Below, one piece after another: positions 1 through 8,347 of a DNA stretch of 18,520 nucleotides. Position 1 is the stretch's first letter. Each line of letters begins with the position of its first letter. The stretch is from Gammaproteobacteria bacterium (lineage in GTDB: Bacteria; Pseudomonadota; Gammaproteobacteria; UBA9214): assembly GCA_029859555.1 (NCBI GenBank), contig JAOUCV010000008.1:1-18520 (forward strand), given 5' to 3'. The position numbers and the translations under genes are program-made. The notes under the pieces were generated by a model. It did not search any database. It saw nothing but the letters and a program-made list of their open reading frames with translations, and was not told the DNA's origin.

Positions 1-207
1 ATCCATTGCAGCTGCCTGCAGTGTCTGCCAGGTAGCCGCCATGGAATTGGCATCCGGGTCACCGGCATCGATCTCCTGCAGCAGTTCCAGCACCCCGGAA
101 TCCGGCGGTCCGGCCAGCAAGGCACCCAACAGCAGGTAGATTTCAGCACGCGCCGCGTCGCCGGCCTCAATGTCAGGCCTGAGCGGTAATGAATCCTGCC
201 CGGTCAT
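1..207 (-). CDS. TorD/DmsD-like molybdoenzyme chaperone, N-terminal part only
   Basis: Leftward gene running off the left edge; only the first 69 codons are visible. The peptide starts MTGQDSLPLRPDIEAGDAAR and continues into a helical stretch with the pattern ARAEIYLLLGALLAGPPD, which is typical of the first helix of TorD-family all-helical chaperones. These bind the twin-arginine signal or apo-form of molybdoenzymes in the cytoplasm until cofactor is loaded. Its ATG overlaps the TGA of the upstream Fe-S gene in an ATGA, so the two are translationally coupled. Its place in a cluster with DUF3305, DUF3306 and fdhD suggests the client is a formate dehydrogenase (inference). The family call rests on a short N-terminus and on context; the conserved central motif is outside the window. 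Confidence 0.7.
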   Translation of the reverse strand, partial: MTGQDSLPLRPDIEAGDAARAEIYLLLGALLAGPPDSGVLELLQEIDAGDPDANSMAATWQTLQAAAMD

Positions 208-1886
208 GATGGCTGCCCGTTGGCAGAAGGATCGATTTTGATATGCGCCTCGCTGTCTGCATCACCATAGATGTCATTCACCCGGCAATCCTCACACATC
301 TTGATACGTTGCAGTGCCGCGCCCTGAAACATGGCATGCGCCTGCATTTTTTTGCTGATGTTTTCAATTATGCTGCGGGTAGCAAACGGTTTCCCGCAAA
401 CAATGCAGGCAAACGGTTCCTCTTCATACAGCACACGCCGGCTATTACGCGTTGTAAAGTCGTACAGGTAGCGGGGTGAAATGGCGATGGCATCTTCCGG
501 GCAGGTGCGGCAACACAACCCGCACTGCACGCAGTTGGCTTCTGTGAAGCCGAGTTGCGGCGACTCATCGCCGGCAGACAATGCGCTGGCCGGACACTGC
601 GACACGCAGGCCATACATAAAGTGCAGCGCGCCTGGTCCAGCAACACCTCACCAAAGGGTGCACCCGTTGGCAGCGTTACCAGCGGCCGCGTCGGTGAGT
701 CCGCCTGCTCGAACAGGTGCTCAACGGCCAGCCGGATGACCGTGCGTTTTTCATCAAGGCCGGCAAAGGCAGCTGGCTGCTTATGCCTGATCTTAGGTAT
801 TTTACTAATACTATCAACAAGATGTGCGTCCTGCAGATCCGTGTAACTGAGTACGCTGGCGTCATGGCCGATGCCACCCAGCAGCGCATGGGCAACCTCC
901 AGCTGCGCCCTGATCTCGCGGATGACCGATGCCGGTGCACCCGGCGTACCCAGCAACACCACGGCGGCGGCCCCGTAGGCAAGCGCCGATAACCAGCTGT
1001 CCATACCGATGCTACCCAGCTCTTCCAGCTCAACCGGTAGAATGTACTCCGGTAACTGTGCGGCAACATCCATGACAGCATCACGTCCCGCCTCGCCGTC
1101 ATGGAACAACACTACCGGATCGGCACCGCCCTTGTCGCGATAGGTCGTCAGCATGGCACGCAAGCGGTTAAGGCTGTCACTCAATCGCGGATAGCTGTAG
1201 CTAATCGCGCCGGTCGGACACGCCGTTGCACAACTGCCGGCGCCCTGACACAGACCGGAATCCACTTCGATGCTATTACCGAGCGAACCAATGGCATCGG
1301 TTGGGCAAGCAGCAATACAACGAGTGCAGGCAGTCATGCCGCTTCTGCCATGCACACAGATGCTGGCGTTGTAGTTGAAGAACTGCGGTTTTTCGAACTC
1401 GCCGACCAGCGCGGGAACCTCTTCCAGCGCCTGCTGCAGCACCGCCGCATCAGCACCGGGCGCAAAATATCCGGGCGGTGGCAATTCACTGCCGATGAGT
1501 GCGGGCGTCGTTAAATCAATAACAATATCAAACACTTGTCGTCCACGCGTAATCTCGTCGAGGACCGCATCAGTGTCTGCCGCGGCAAGCCTCATCCGAA
1601 ACATTCCCAGGTAGCCGGTGAGTTCCGTAACGTCTGCGCTTAGCACCGTTAAACCGCCCTGCCTGTGCTGCTTTATCGTGGTCAACCCGCGCTCCATAAC
1701 AAGCACGGTGGTGCTGATGATTTCCTGTTGCTGACATTCTGCTGCGGCAGCCAGCGCCGGCCCTTCCTCGCCAATAATCAGCAGGCTGCCTGCCGAGGCG
1801 TACGGCACGATCGCGGCCGGGACCGTTTCAGCAGATGCGGCAATAGCCAGTGCAGCAGTGCGCGCCTGGCCGTCCGGGGTGTTCAT
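204..1886 (-). CDS. Poly-[4Fe-4S] ferredoxin-like protein of the formate dehydrogenase cluster
   Basis: Cytoplasmic iron-sulfur protein of 560 residues, probably an electron carrier or assembly partner for the formate dehydrogenase of this cluster. It carries two ferredoxin regions. The first has C177, C187, C190, C194 and C213, C219, C223, an irregular spacing (C-x9-C-x2-C-x3-CP and C-x5-C-x3-CP). The second is canonical: C421-x2-C-x2-C-x3-CP and C452-x2-C-x2-C(C)-x2-CP. A C-terminal pair of CxxC motifs (C494/C497 and C531/C534) looks zinc-ribbon-like. The N-terminal 170 residues and the stretch 230-410 show no motif I recognise. The start is uncertain: ATG at 1886 has no clear ribosome site, while an in-frame TTG at 1901 has AAAAAAGG ten bases upstream and would add five residues. 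It lies 91 or 106 bases downstream of DUF3306 and overlaps the TorD-like gene by four bases. No signal peptide or membrane segment is seen. Confidence 0.85.
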   Translation of the reverse strand: MNTPDGQARTAALAIAASAETVPAAIVPYASAGSLLIIGEEGPALAAAAECQQQEIISTTVLVMERGLTTIKQHRQGGLTVLSADVTELTGYLGMFRMRLAAADTDAVLDEITRGRQVFDIVIDLTTPALIGSELPPPGYFAPGADAAVLQQALEEVPALVGEFEKPQFFNYNASICVHGRSGMTACTRCIAACPTDAIGSLGNSIEVDSGLCQGAGSCATACPTGAISYSYPRLSDSLNRLRAMLTTYRDKGGADPVVLFHDGEAGRDAVMDVAAQLPEYILPVELEELGSIGMDSWLSALAYGAAAVVLLGTPGAPASVIREIRAQLEVAHALLGGIGHDASVLSYTDLQDAHLVDSISKIPKIRHKQPAAFAGLDEKRTVIRLAVEHLFEQADSPTRPLVTLPTGAPFGEVLLDQARCTLCMACVSQCPASALSAGDESPQLGFTEANCVQCGLCCRTCPEDAIAISPRYLYDFTTRNSRRVLYEEEPFACIVCGKPFATRSIIENISKKMQAHAMFQGAALQRIKMCEDCRVNDIYGDADSEAHIKIDPSANGQPS

Positions 1887-1992
1887 CGCAAGATTCAGCA
1901 AATCGTATTAGCCTTTTTTATCTATCTCGATATCACCGCAGCAGCGCAGCGCATCTGCGATGTGCTGCTGCAAAAAACCGGCAACGTCGTTT

Positions 1993-2517
1993 CTATACCG
2001 ACTCCTCGGCATCATCATCGATGTCCGCCTGCTTGTCCACCACCTCTTCGGCAGACAGCGTTGCTGCGTTTACATCGTCCGACAGCTGTTCTTCAGGGGC
2101 AGCCTGTGCTTGCAGTTCGCGCTTTAACAGGCGCTTCATTTCATGCGTCACCACGCCACCAAGGCTGGCAAACTGCGTGTAATCCTCGTCGTAATCATTC
2201 AGCCCGTCAGTGATATTGAAGGCCGGCAGATGAAACAGTTTGCGCAACGCCAGGGTGCGTAGCTGTTCGCTGACACCGGGCGACATGAACACAGAATAAT
2301 CACTGTCCTTGTCGAGCGACTCAAGCGGCGGCATGTCGGCATCGGTCAGTTGCGGTTGCTGATCTGTCTCAACCGGTAACACCGCGGCAACCGCCGCAGG
2401 TGCTGCCTCGACACCGGTTTCGTCCTTGCGGGCAGCTACCTTGCGCCGTGACCAGCGTTCCAGGAACTGGTCGCCTGTTACCTCATCGGTAGAATCACCC
2501 TTCTCAGTGTCGCTCAC
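1993..2517 (-). CDS. DUF3306 family protein
   Basis: Protein of 174 residues. Family features are the N-terminal FLERWSRRK motif, a central DSDYSVFMSPGVSEQLR segment, LRKLFHLPAFN, and DGLNDYDEDYTQF, followed by an acidic C-terminal tail (DIDDDAEESV). DUF3306 is known as a companion of DUF3305 beside formate dehydrogenase genes; its biochemical role is not established to my knowledge. The open frame extends further upstream, but the real start is the GTG at 2517. It has AAGGAG seven bases before it, the preceding residues do not resemble the family, and starting there gives a 14-base overlap with the end of DUF3305, which implies coupling. No signal peptide or membrane helix is visible, so it is probably cytoplasmic. 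Confidence 0.85.
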   Translation of the reverse strand: MSDTEKGDSTDEVTGDQFLERWSRRKVAARKDETGVEAAPAAVAAVLPVETDQQPQLTDADMPPLESLDKDSDYSVFMSPGVSEQLRTLALRKLFHLPAFNITDGLNDYDEDYTQFASLGGVVTHEMKRLLKRELQAQAAPEEQLSDDVNAATLSAEEVVDKQADIDDDAEESV

Positions 2518-3010
2518 GGTCGCTCTCCTTCCAGTCCACCCGCTTGCGCTTCCTGTTTTTCTCCGGCACATAATTCGCGAGTACATACTGTTCCAGCCAG
2601 CGGTACAGTTCAGCCGGCATCTCAACGCGCTCAACGCGCTGGTCAGTCTCCATATAGGTGGTGGCTTCCGCGTAACTCAGGGTGACAATGGAGGGTTGCA
2701 GGGAGTCATCCTGCTGCTCGTCACAGATAACAAATACGCTGGGCTTGTCACTCATCAGGTTGCAGTAAAAACTTTCTGCGTCGTCCTTGTGCAGTTCGAT
2801 ACTCAGGCCGGTCCACAGATACTGTTTTCCCGCCGCGTTTGAATGCACCAGCTTGCAGTCTCTATCCGTCCCGGTTGACTGCCCGGCTGCTACCACGCCA
2901 CTAACAATCCAGCGACCGTCAATCCAGCGATTGTCATGCACCACCTGGTACTCAACCAGTACCGACACCGGGCAGCTGCGTGGTGATGTTGCGGCGAGTG
3001 ATTCCGGCAT
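2504..3010 (-). CDS. DUF3305 family protein
   Basis: Protein of 168 residues. The N-terminal region PVSVLVEYQVVHDNRWIDGR and the tryptophan-rich WIVSGVV that follows match the family pattern. The centre carries LWTGLSIELHKDDAESFYCN and the C-terminus is strongly basic (EKNRKRKRVDWKESDRER). DUF3305 occurs with DUF3306 in formate dehydrogenase clusters and has no assigned activity that I know of. The ATG at 3010 is preferred over the in-frame ATG at 3058: family-like sequence begins just after it and AGGG lies eight bases upstream, but the site is weak. It heads the leftward accessory operon and is divergent from fdhD, so the short gap between them should hold both promoters. Confidence 0.82.
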   Translation of the reverse strand: MPESLAATSPRSCPVSVLVEYQVVHDNRWIDGRWIVSGVVAAGQSTGTDRDCKLVHSNAAGKQYLWTGLSIELHKDDAESFYCNLMSDKPSVFVICDEQQDDSLQPSIVTLSYAEATTYMETDQRVERVEMPAELYRWLEQYVLANYVPEKNRKRKRVDWKESDRERH

Positions 3011-3097
3011 AGTGATACCCTGTGAGTTGCGCTGTGGTCTTCGCTGTTGAATACCCATAGTATAGACATGAACGACACGGGTACAACGGAAGCCAAC

Positions 3098-3946
3098 ATG
3101 TCGAAGCATCGATACCGACCGGAAATAACCAACGCAGGCCTGTCACCGACACATCCGGTTACTGCCGTTGATGAATACAATGCAACGCGCCAGGTCGAGG
3201 TGCCGGGTGAATCCCCGCTAACCCTGTACGTTGACGGTCGCGAGATCGTTACCCTGATGACCATCGGTGCTCATCCGGAAGCACTGGCGCTGGGTTATTT
3301 GCGCAATCAGCGCTTTGTCGAACAACTGCAACAGATTAAATCCATCGCTGTCGACCAGCACACCGAATCTGTGCAGGTAACCACCTTTGACGGTATCGAA
3401 GGCTGGGATGAAAAGCTCAAAAAACGTACCGTGACCACCGGTTGTGGTCAGGGCACCGTATTCAGCTGCACACTGGATAATCTCTATACACTGCAATTGC
3501 CCGACATCAAGGTTCGCCAGTCAGTAATTTACCAATTGCTCGACAACATTTCCGATCATAACCGGATTTACCGCCGCTCAGGGGCCGTACATGGTTGCGC
3601 GCTGTGCGAGGGCACCGACAGCCTGATGTATACCGAGGATGTCGGCCGGCACAATGCGGCTGACGCCATCTCCGGATACATGTGGCTCGACGACATCATC
3701 GGTGACAACAAGATCTTCTACACCACCGGTCGACTGACCTCGGAGATCGTCATGAAGACCGCACACATGGGTATTGCGGTGCTGCTGTCACGCTCCGGTG
3801 TAACACACATGGGACTGGAGCTGGCGCAGGAACTCGGCATGACCATGGTCGCACGTGCCAAGGGCAAACACTTTCTGGTCTACAATGGTGCAGAAAATAT
3901 CGTCTTTGATGCCCCGCCTGAACAACGGCCTGCACATACAAGGTAG
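3098..3946 (+). CDS. fdhD: Formate dehydrogenase accessory sulfurtransferase FdhD
   Basis: FdhD passes sulfur from a cysteine desulfurase to the bis-MGD cofactor of formate dehydrogenase in the cytoplasm. From the ATG at 3098 the product is 282 residues, close to the 277 of E. coli. Seen motifs: TTGCGQGTVFSC (C116, C124), RSGAVHGCALC (C167, C170), YTEDVGRHNAADAISG near 178-193, TTGRLTSEIVMK, LSRSGVTHMGLELA and a C-terminal LVYNGAENIVFD. The usual family motif C-x2-C (Cys121/Cys124 in E. coli) is reduced here to a single Cys in GCGQG. Start choice: the frame is open from TTG 3047 and has an ATG at 3068, but only 3098 has a GGAAG at good spacing, and a TATAGA possible -10 box sits at 3061-3066. 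The gene is divergent from the DUF3305 operon. Confidence 0.93.
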   Translation: MSKHRYRPEITNAGLSPTHPVTAVDEYNATRQVEVPGESPLTLYVDGREIVTLMTIGAHPEALALGYLRNQRFVEQLQQIKSIAVDQHTESVQVTTFDGIEGWDEKLKKRTVTTGCGQGTVFSCTLDNLYTLQLPDIKVRQSVIYQLLDNISDHNRIYRRSGAVHGCALCEGTDSLMYTEDVGRHNAADAISGYMWLDDIIGDNKIFYTTGRLTSEIVMKTAHMGIAVLLSRSGVTHMGLELAQELGMTMVARAKGKHFLVYNGAENIVFDAPPEQRPAHTR

Positions 3947-3978
3947 TTAAACTGCGGACAACAACAACCCAACGAGCA

Positions 3979-4185
3979 TTATTCCAGCGAAATAGACTCA
4001 TCCAGCGTATGCACCAGACCGGCATCTGGCATCTCCAGTCGAATGGACACAGCGACCTGTTCGTTGCCCTGCAGCTTGCCACTGTCAATTGCCGCCTGCA
4101 GTGCCTTTTCTATCTCGCGCTGCGAGCTAATACCGACTTTTTTCAGAAACTTCCTGATTTCCATATTGAGCACATCTTCGTTCAT
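3979..4185 (-). CDS. DUF6494 family small protein
   Basis: Small protein of 68 residues beginning MNEDVLNMEIRKFLKKVGIS and continuing SQREIEKALQAAIDSGKL. This N-terminal pattern is what I recognise as the DUF6494 family, for which I know no function. The second half (NEQVAVSIRLEMPDAGL) alternates like a beta hairpin and ends in an acidic LDESISLE. The ATG at 4185 is chosen over a frame opening 33 bases earlier because AAGGAG lies seven bases upstream of it. No signal peptide, membrane segment or cysteine is present. It is convergent with fdhD and divergent from mobA, so it is not in either operon, yet it sits between two cofactor genes. Confidence 0.8.
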   Translation of the reverse strand: MNEDVLNMEIRKFLKKVGISSQREIEKALQAAIDSGKLQGNEQVAVSIRLEMPDAGLVHTLDESISLE

Positions 4186-4262
4186 ATTCGTCTCCTTGTG
4201 ACAGCCAGGTTGTGGCATGATTATCCACCGGTCGCGAACAGCAATGCCAGTACTTTAAGGAC

Positions 4263-4874
4263 ATGAAAAACCCCATACCCCGCAACGACATCACCGCCGT
4301 TATCCTCGCAGGAGGCAAGGCGCGCCGCATGAATGGTCAGGACAAGGGGCTGATAACACTGCATGGCAGGCCCATGGTGGACTACATTATCGAGGCACTG
4401 CAGCCACAGGTCGGCAGCATCCTGGTGAACGCCAACCGCAATACAGAACAGTATGCCGCATTTGGCCTGCCGGTGATCGCCGACATGCTGGGAGACTATT
4501 TCGGACCACTGGTGGGTATGGCCTCCGGCATGGACGCGACCGCAACGTCCTTTATTGTCACGACTCCATGTGATTCACCCATCATCCCTGACAACCTGGT
4601 GGAGACCCTGTATCGCGCCCTGCAGGAAAACAAGGCCGATATCAGCGTCGCGCATGATGGTGAGCGCATGCAGCCGGTATTTGCCCTGTTACGGCGCAGC
4701 CTGCTTGCCAGCCTGCTTGATTATCTGAATGAAGGTGGCCGCAAGATTGATACCTGGTTCAGCCAGCAGCCACTCGCACTGGCGGATTTCTCGGGGTCAG
4801 CGGATACCTTTCTGAACCTGAATACCCCGGAAGACAAGCAGCTACTTGAAAGCAGGTTAACGAGTGGAACATGA
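4263..4874 (+). CDS. mobA: Molybdenum cofactor guanylyltransferase MobA
   Basis: Cytoplasmic enzyme of 203 residues that joins GMP from GTP to Mo-molybdopterin, giving the guanine dinucleotide form used by formate dehydrogenases. The nucleotide-binding signature LAGGKARRMNGQDKGL covers residues 15-30. GDYFGPLVGMASGM lies at 77-90, and TTPCD ends at D104, the expected metal ligand. MQPVFALL and LNLNTPED complete the family pattern. Length fits the family (194 in E. coli). It starts at the only available ATG, with AAGG unusually close (two bases) before it. It is divergent from DUF6494. The moaA group follows 152 bases downstream in the same direction and may or may not be co-transcribed. Confidence 0.95.
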   Translation: MKNPIPRNDITAVILAGGKARRMNGQDKGLITLHGRPMVDYIIEALQPQVGSILVNANRNTEQYAAFGLPVIADMLGDYFGPLVGMASGMDATATSFIVTTPCDSPIIPDNLVETLYRALQENKADISVAHDGERMQPVFALLRRSLLASLLDYLNEGGRKIDTWFSQQPLALADFSGSADTFLNLNTPEDKQLLESRLTSGT

Positions 4875-5026
4875 ACTACACTGCTTATAATCCTGAATAA
4901 AGACCATGCGGCGGGTATGCCGATTCATGATCTTGCTTGCCCTTGTTCACCCGGCAACAGGCCAGACGCCCCGTATGTAGCGTCATATCTGGTATTCAAA
5001 GTAAAGGAGCTGTAACCTCGAACGTC
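4875..5026 (+). promoter_or_regulatory. Structured leader upstream of moaA, possible Moco-responsive RNA
   Basis: This stretch between mobA and moaA carries a TATAAT at 4886-4891 without a convincing -35 box at 16-18 bases. It holds two hairpins: CCTTGTT/AACAGG at 4941-4961 and CCAGACGC (4962-4969) with GCGTC (4980-4984) and TCTGG (4988-4992). An AAAGGAG at 5003-5009 lies 17 bases before the moaA ATG, farther than normal. E. coli moaA is preceded by the molybdenum-cofactor RNA motif, so a regulatory leader is plausible, but I cannot show that this sequence belongs to that family. Confidence 0.3.
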
Positions 5027-6010
5027 ATGAAACAGCAGCTCATCGATCCCTTTGGCCGCAGCGTCGAGTACATACGTCTCTCGGTCACCGACCGCTGCGA
5101 CCTGCGTTGCTTTTACTGCCTGCCGGGCGACTACCGCGACTTCAGCGAGCCGGAAGAATGGCTGAGCTTTGATGAAATCGAGCGTGTCATTCACGCCTTT
5201 ACCGTGCTCGGCGTGCGCCGGGTTCGGGTAACCGGTGGTGAACCACTGGTACGCAAGAACCTCTCTGCACTGGTGACGCAACTTTCCGATATCCCCGGCA
5301 TAGAAGATTTGTCGCTCAGCACCAACGCTGTCGCCCTGTCACGCCAGGCCGCTGCACTTAAAACTGCCGGCATAAGTCGCATCAATGTCAGCCTGGATTC
5401 ACTGCGCGCTGATCGCTTCAAGGAAATAACCAGGGGCAACCTTGACAAGGTTATTGATGGCCTGATGGCTGCAAAGCAAGCCGGCTTCAAGCCGATCAAG
5501 ATCAACATGGTGCTGATGAAGGATGTCAACGACGATGAAGTCGAGGACATGATCGAGTTCTGCATAGAGCATGGCTTTACACTGCGTCTTATAGAAACCA
5601 TGCCGGTAGGCGACACCGGCCGCAGCGCCACCTCCCGTTATCTCAGCCTGCAGAACGTTAAAAAACGACTGGCCGAACGCTACGAACTGATTCCGGGTGT
5701 TATGCCGGGCGGCGGACCGGCACGCTATTTACAGGTGGCAGGCACCGACCTGCGTATCGGCTTTATCACACCGATATCGCAACACTTCTGTGAAACCTGT
5801 AACCGCGTCAGGCTGGCCGTCGATGGCACTCTTTACCTGTGCCTCGGACAGGAACACAAGTTTGAATTTCGTCCGTTACTGCGTGCCGGCATCAGCGACA
5901 GTGATTTAATTGATGCCGCACGTAGCGCCATTGCACTAAAACCTGAACGCCACGAGTTTCTCGAAAAACCACAGCAGGTCGTGCGCTTCATGGCCAAGAC
6001 CGGCGGTTAA
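5027..6010 (+). CDS. moaA: GTP 3',8-cyclase MoaA
   Basis: Radical SAM enzyme of 327 residues. It converts GTP to 3',8-cyclo-7,8-dihydro-GTP, the first step of molybdopterin synthesis. The N-terminal cluster motif is C24-x3-C28-x2-C31 (DRCDLRCFYC) and is followed by VTGGEPLVRK at 68-77. The C-terminal second cluster is C255-x2-C258-x13-C272 (CETCNRVRLAVDGTLYLC). The protein ends in the diglycine tail KTGG needed for activity in this family. The ATG at 5027 is the first sensible start: IDPFGRSVEYIRLSVTDRC follows at once, and the open frame upstream lacks family sequence. The only strong Shine-Dalgarno is 17 bases upstream. moaD follows after 17 bases. moaC, which acts next in the pathway, is not in the window. 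Confidence 0.96.
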   Translation: MKQQLIDPFGRSVEYIRLSVTDRCDLRCFYCLPGDYRDFSEPEEWLSFDEIERVIHAFTVLGVRRVRVTGGEPLVRKNLSALVTQLSDIPGIEDLSLSTNAVALSRQAAALKTAGISRINVSLDSLRADRFKEITRGNLDKVIDGLMAAKQAGFKPIKINMVLMKDVNDDEVEDMIEFCIEHGFTLRLIETMPVGDTGRSATSRYLSLQNVKKRLAERYELIPGVMPGGGPARYLQVAGTDLRIGFITPISQHFCETCNRVRLAVDGTLYLCLGQEHKFEFRPLLRAGISDSDLIDAARSAIALKPERHEFLEKPQQVVRFMAKTGG

Positions 6011-6027
6011 GCCGGTATTTGCCCGAC

Positions 6028-6279
6028 ATGATTCAACTACGCTACTTCGCCAGCCTGCGGGAAAGCCTCGGTATTGGAGACGAGCAGGTCGAGTTGCCCG
6101 AAAATGTCAGCGACCTGCCCGCGTTGACACAGTGGCTGCAGCAACGTGGTGAATCCTGGGAAAACGCGCTCGCAGACCAGCGCCTGCATGTTGCTGTTAA
6201 CCAGCAGATCGTGCCTGCGGACAGCCGCATTGCAGACGGTGACGAGATCGCATGGTTCCCGCCAGTTACCGGCGGTTAA
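6028..6279 (+). CDS. moaD: Molybdopterin synthase sulfur-carrier subunit MoaD
   Basis: Small ubiquitin-like protein of 83 residues that carries a thiocarboxylate on its C-terminal glycine and donates sulfur to precursor Z within the MoaD-MoaE synthase. Seen: an N-terminal beta strand IQLRYFASLRESLG, a DLPALTQWL helix, LHVAVNQQIV, and the terminal IADGDEIAWFPPVTGG with the required GG. The ATG at 6028 is chosen; a TTG nine bases earlier is in frame but has no better ribosome site. No strong Shine-Dalgarno is present, so it probably relies on coupling with moaA, whose stop is 17 bases upstream. moaE starts three bases after its stop. Confidence 0.94.
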   Translation: MIQLRYFASLRESLGIGDEQVELPENVSDLPALTQWLQQRGESWENALADQRLHVAVNQQIVPADSRIADGDEIAWFPPVTGG

Positions 6280-6282
6280 AGG

Positions 6283-6699
6283 ATGATTCGCGTCCAGACA
6301 GTTGATTTTAATCCGGCTGATGAACTCGAACAGCTGCGCAGCGTAAACAATGGCAAGGCCGGTGCCATGGTCAGTTTCACCGGGCTGGTACGCGACCTGA
6401 ATGAAGGCGACAACATCACACAGCTGACGCTGGAACATTATCCCGGCATGACGGAAAAAGCGCTGGCAAAAATTGAAACACAGGCGAACGCGCAGTGGGA
6501 ACTGACAGCAACACTGATCATTCACCGCGTCGGCCCGTTACAGCCGAATGACAATATAGTGCTGGTAGTGGCCGCCAGTATGCACCGCAAGCAGGCCTTT
6601 GCGGCCTGCGAATTCATGATCGACACCCTCAAAACCAGCGCACCGTTCTGGAAAAAGGAGTCTCTCCAAAACAGTGATCGCTGGCTTGCACCCGGTTAG
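6283..6699 (+). CDS. moaE: Molybdopterin synthase catalytic subunit MoaE
   Basis: Catalytic subunit of 138 residues that inserts the dithiolene sulfurs into precursor Z with MoaD. Conserved elements: GAMVSFTGLVRDLNEGD (residues 27-43), LEHYPGM (50-56), IIHRVGPLQPND (79-90), MHRKQAF (100-106) and APFWKKE (120-126), which includes the active-site lysine region. It is slightly shorter than the 150 residues of E. coli. The start is three bases after the moaD stop; AAAGG abuts the ATG, so initiation is probably coupled to moaD. It is the last gene of the moa group and is convergent with sqr, 22 bases away. Confidence 0.95.
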   Translation: MIRVQTVDFNPADELEQLRSVNNGKAGAMVSFTGLVRDLNEGDNITQLTLEHYPGMTEKALAKIETQANAQWELTATLIIHRVGPLQPNDNIVLVVAASMHRKQAFAACEFMIDTLKTSAPFWKKESLQNSDRWLAPG

Positions 6700-6719
6700 G
6701 CCCGGAGCCGGTCAGGGCC
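6699..6719. terminator. Possible hairpin between convergent moaE and sqr
   Basis: GGCCC at 6699-6703 can pair with GGGCC at 6715-6719 around an 11-base loop, in the 22-base gap between two convergent genes. No T-run follows on either strand, so it is at best a weak pause or barrier. The gap also holds three near-copies of CCGGTYA. Confidence 0.2.
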
Positions 6720-6721
6720 GG

Positions 6722-7993
<1,272 letters not shown>

Positions 7994-8080
7994 TTATTCT
8001 CCTTATAGTTAGCTCATCAGACAGTAGAACCCGAAGCCTAACGATGCCATACCGCAGGCGCCTTGATACGGATCAATGAA

Positions 8081-8347
8081 ATGATAATTTCGGGCCAGAA
8101 TATCGGGCCCAGCGAGATCAAGGATGCCTGCTGGATCGCAACAGCCAGTTGCCTGAATATCATCGACAGCGGTGCTGCTGCAGCGTGCAAGGCCGAAGCA
8201 AAGGATGAACAAAAACAAGGCTGGGCGATCTGCAAGGAAGCCTGTGGCCTGACCGGGGGAAACCGGTATGACCCGGATGACGCCGGCGATACCGTGCCGG
8301 TCAATCACTGCTTCCCGCGGACTCCCTGTGCCTGCACGGAGTATTAG
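8081..8347 (+). CDS. Small cysteine-rich hypothetical protein
   Basis: Unrecognised open frame of 88 residues from the ATG at 8081; a TTG at 8063 would add six. It has eight cysteines (17, 24, 36, 51, 55, 77, 83, 85). A mostly helical first half (KDACWIATASCLNIIDSG, then an Ala/Lys/Glu-rich part) leads to GWAICKEACGLTGGNRYD and the ending HCFPRTPCACTEY. There is no signal peptide or membrane helix. For coding: codon choice resembles neighbouring genes, and a strong rho-independent terminator on the same strand ends at 8509. Against: no good Shine-Dalgarno (only a GGA eight bases upstream), and a 99-codon frame exists on the opposite strand (8009-8308). It lies between two leftward genes, so it would have its own promoter. 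Confidence 0.4.
   Translation: MIISGQNIGPSEIKDACWIATASCLNIIDSGAAAACKAEAKDEQKQGWAICKEACGLTGGNRYDPDDAGDTVPVNHCFPRTPCACTEY

Noticed and set aside
4871..4900. Nine-codon frame overlapping the mobA stop (ATGA)
   Set aside because: Too short, no ribosome site, and no sign of selection can be seen.
7998..8010. TATAAG before sqr as a -10 box
   Set aside because: It overlaps the Shine-Dalgarno AAGGAG, so transcription from it would begin downstream of the ribosome site.
8009..8308. 99-codon frame on the minus strand ending 18 bases before sqr
   Set aside because: It would start at GTG with only a poorly spaced GGGAAG, the product shows no family pattern, and the plus-strand terminator nearby argues for transcription in the other direction. 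Not excluded; it is the rival to the Cys-rich ORF.
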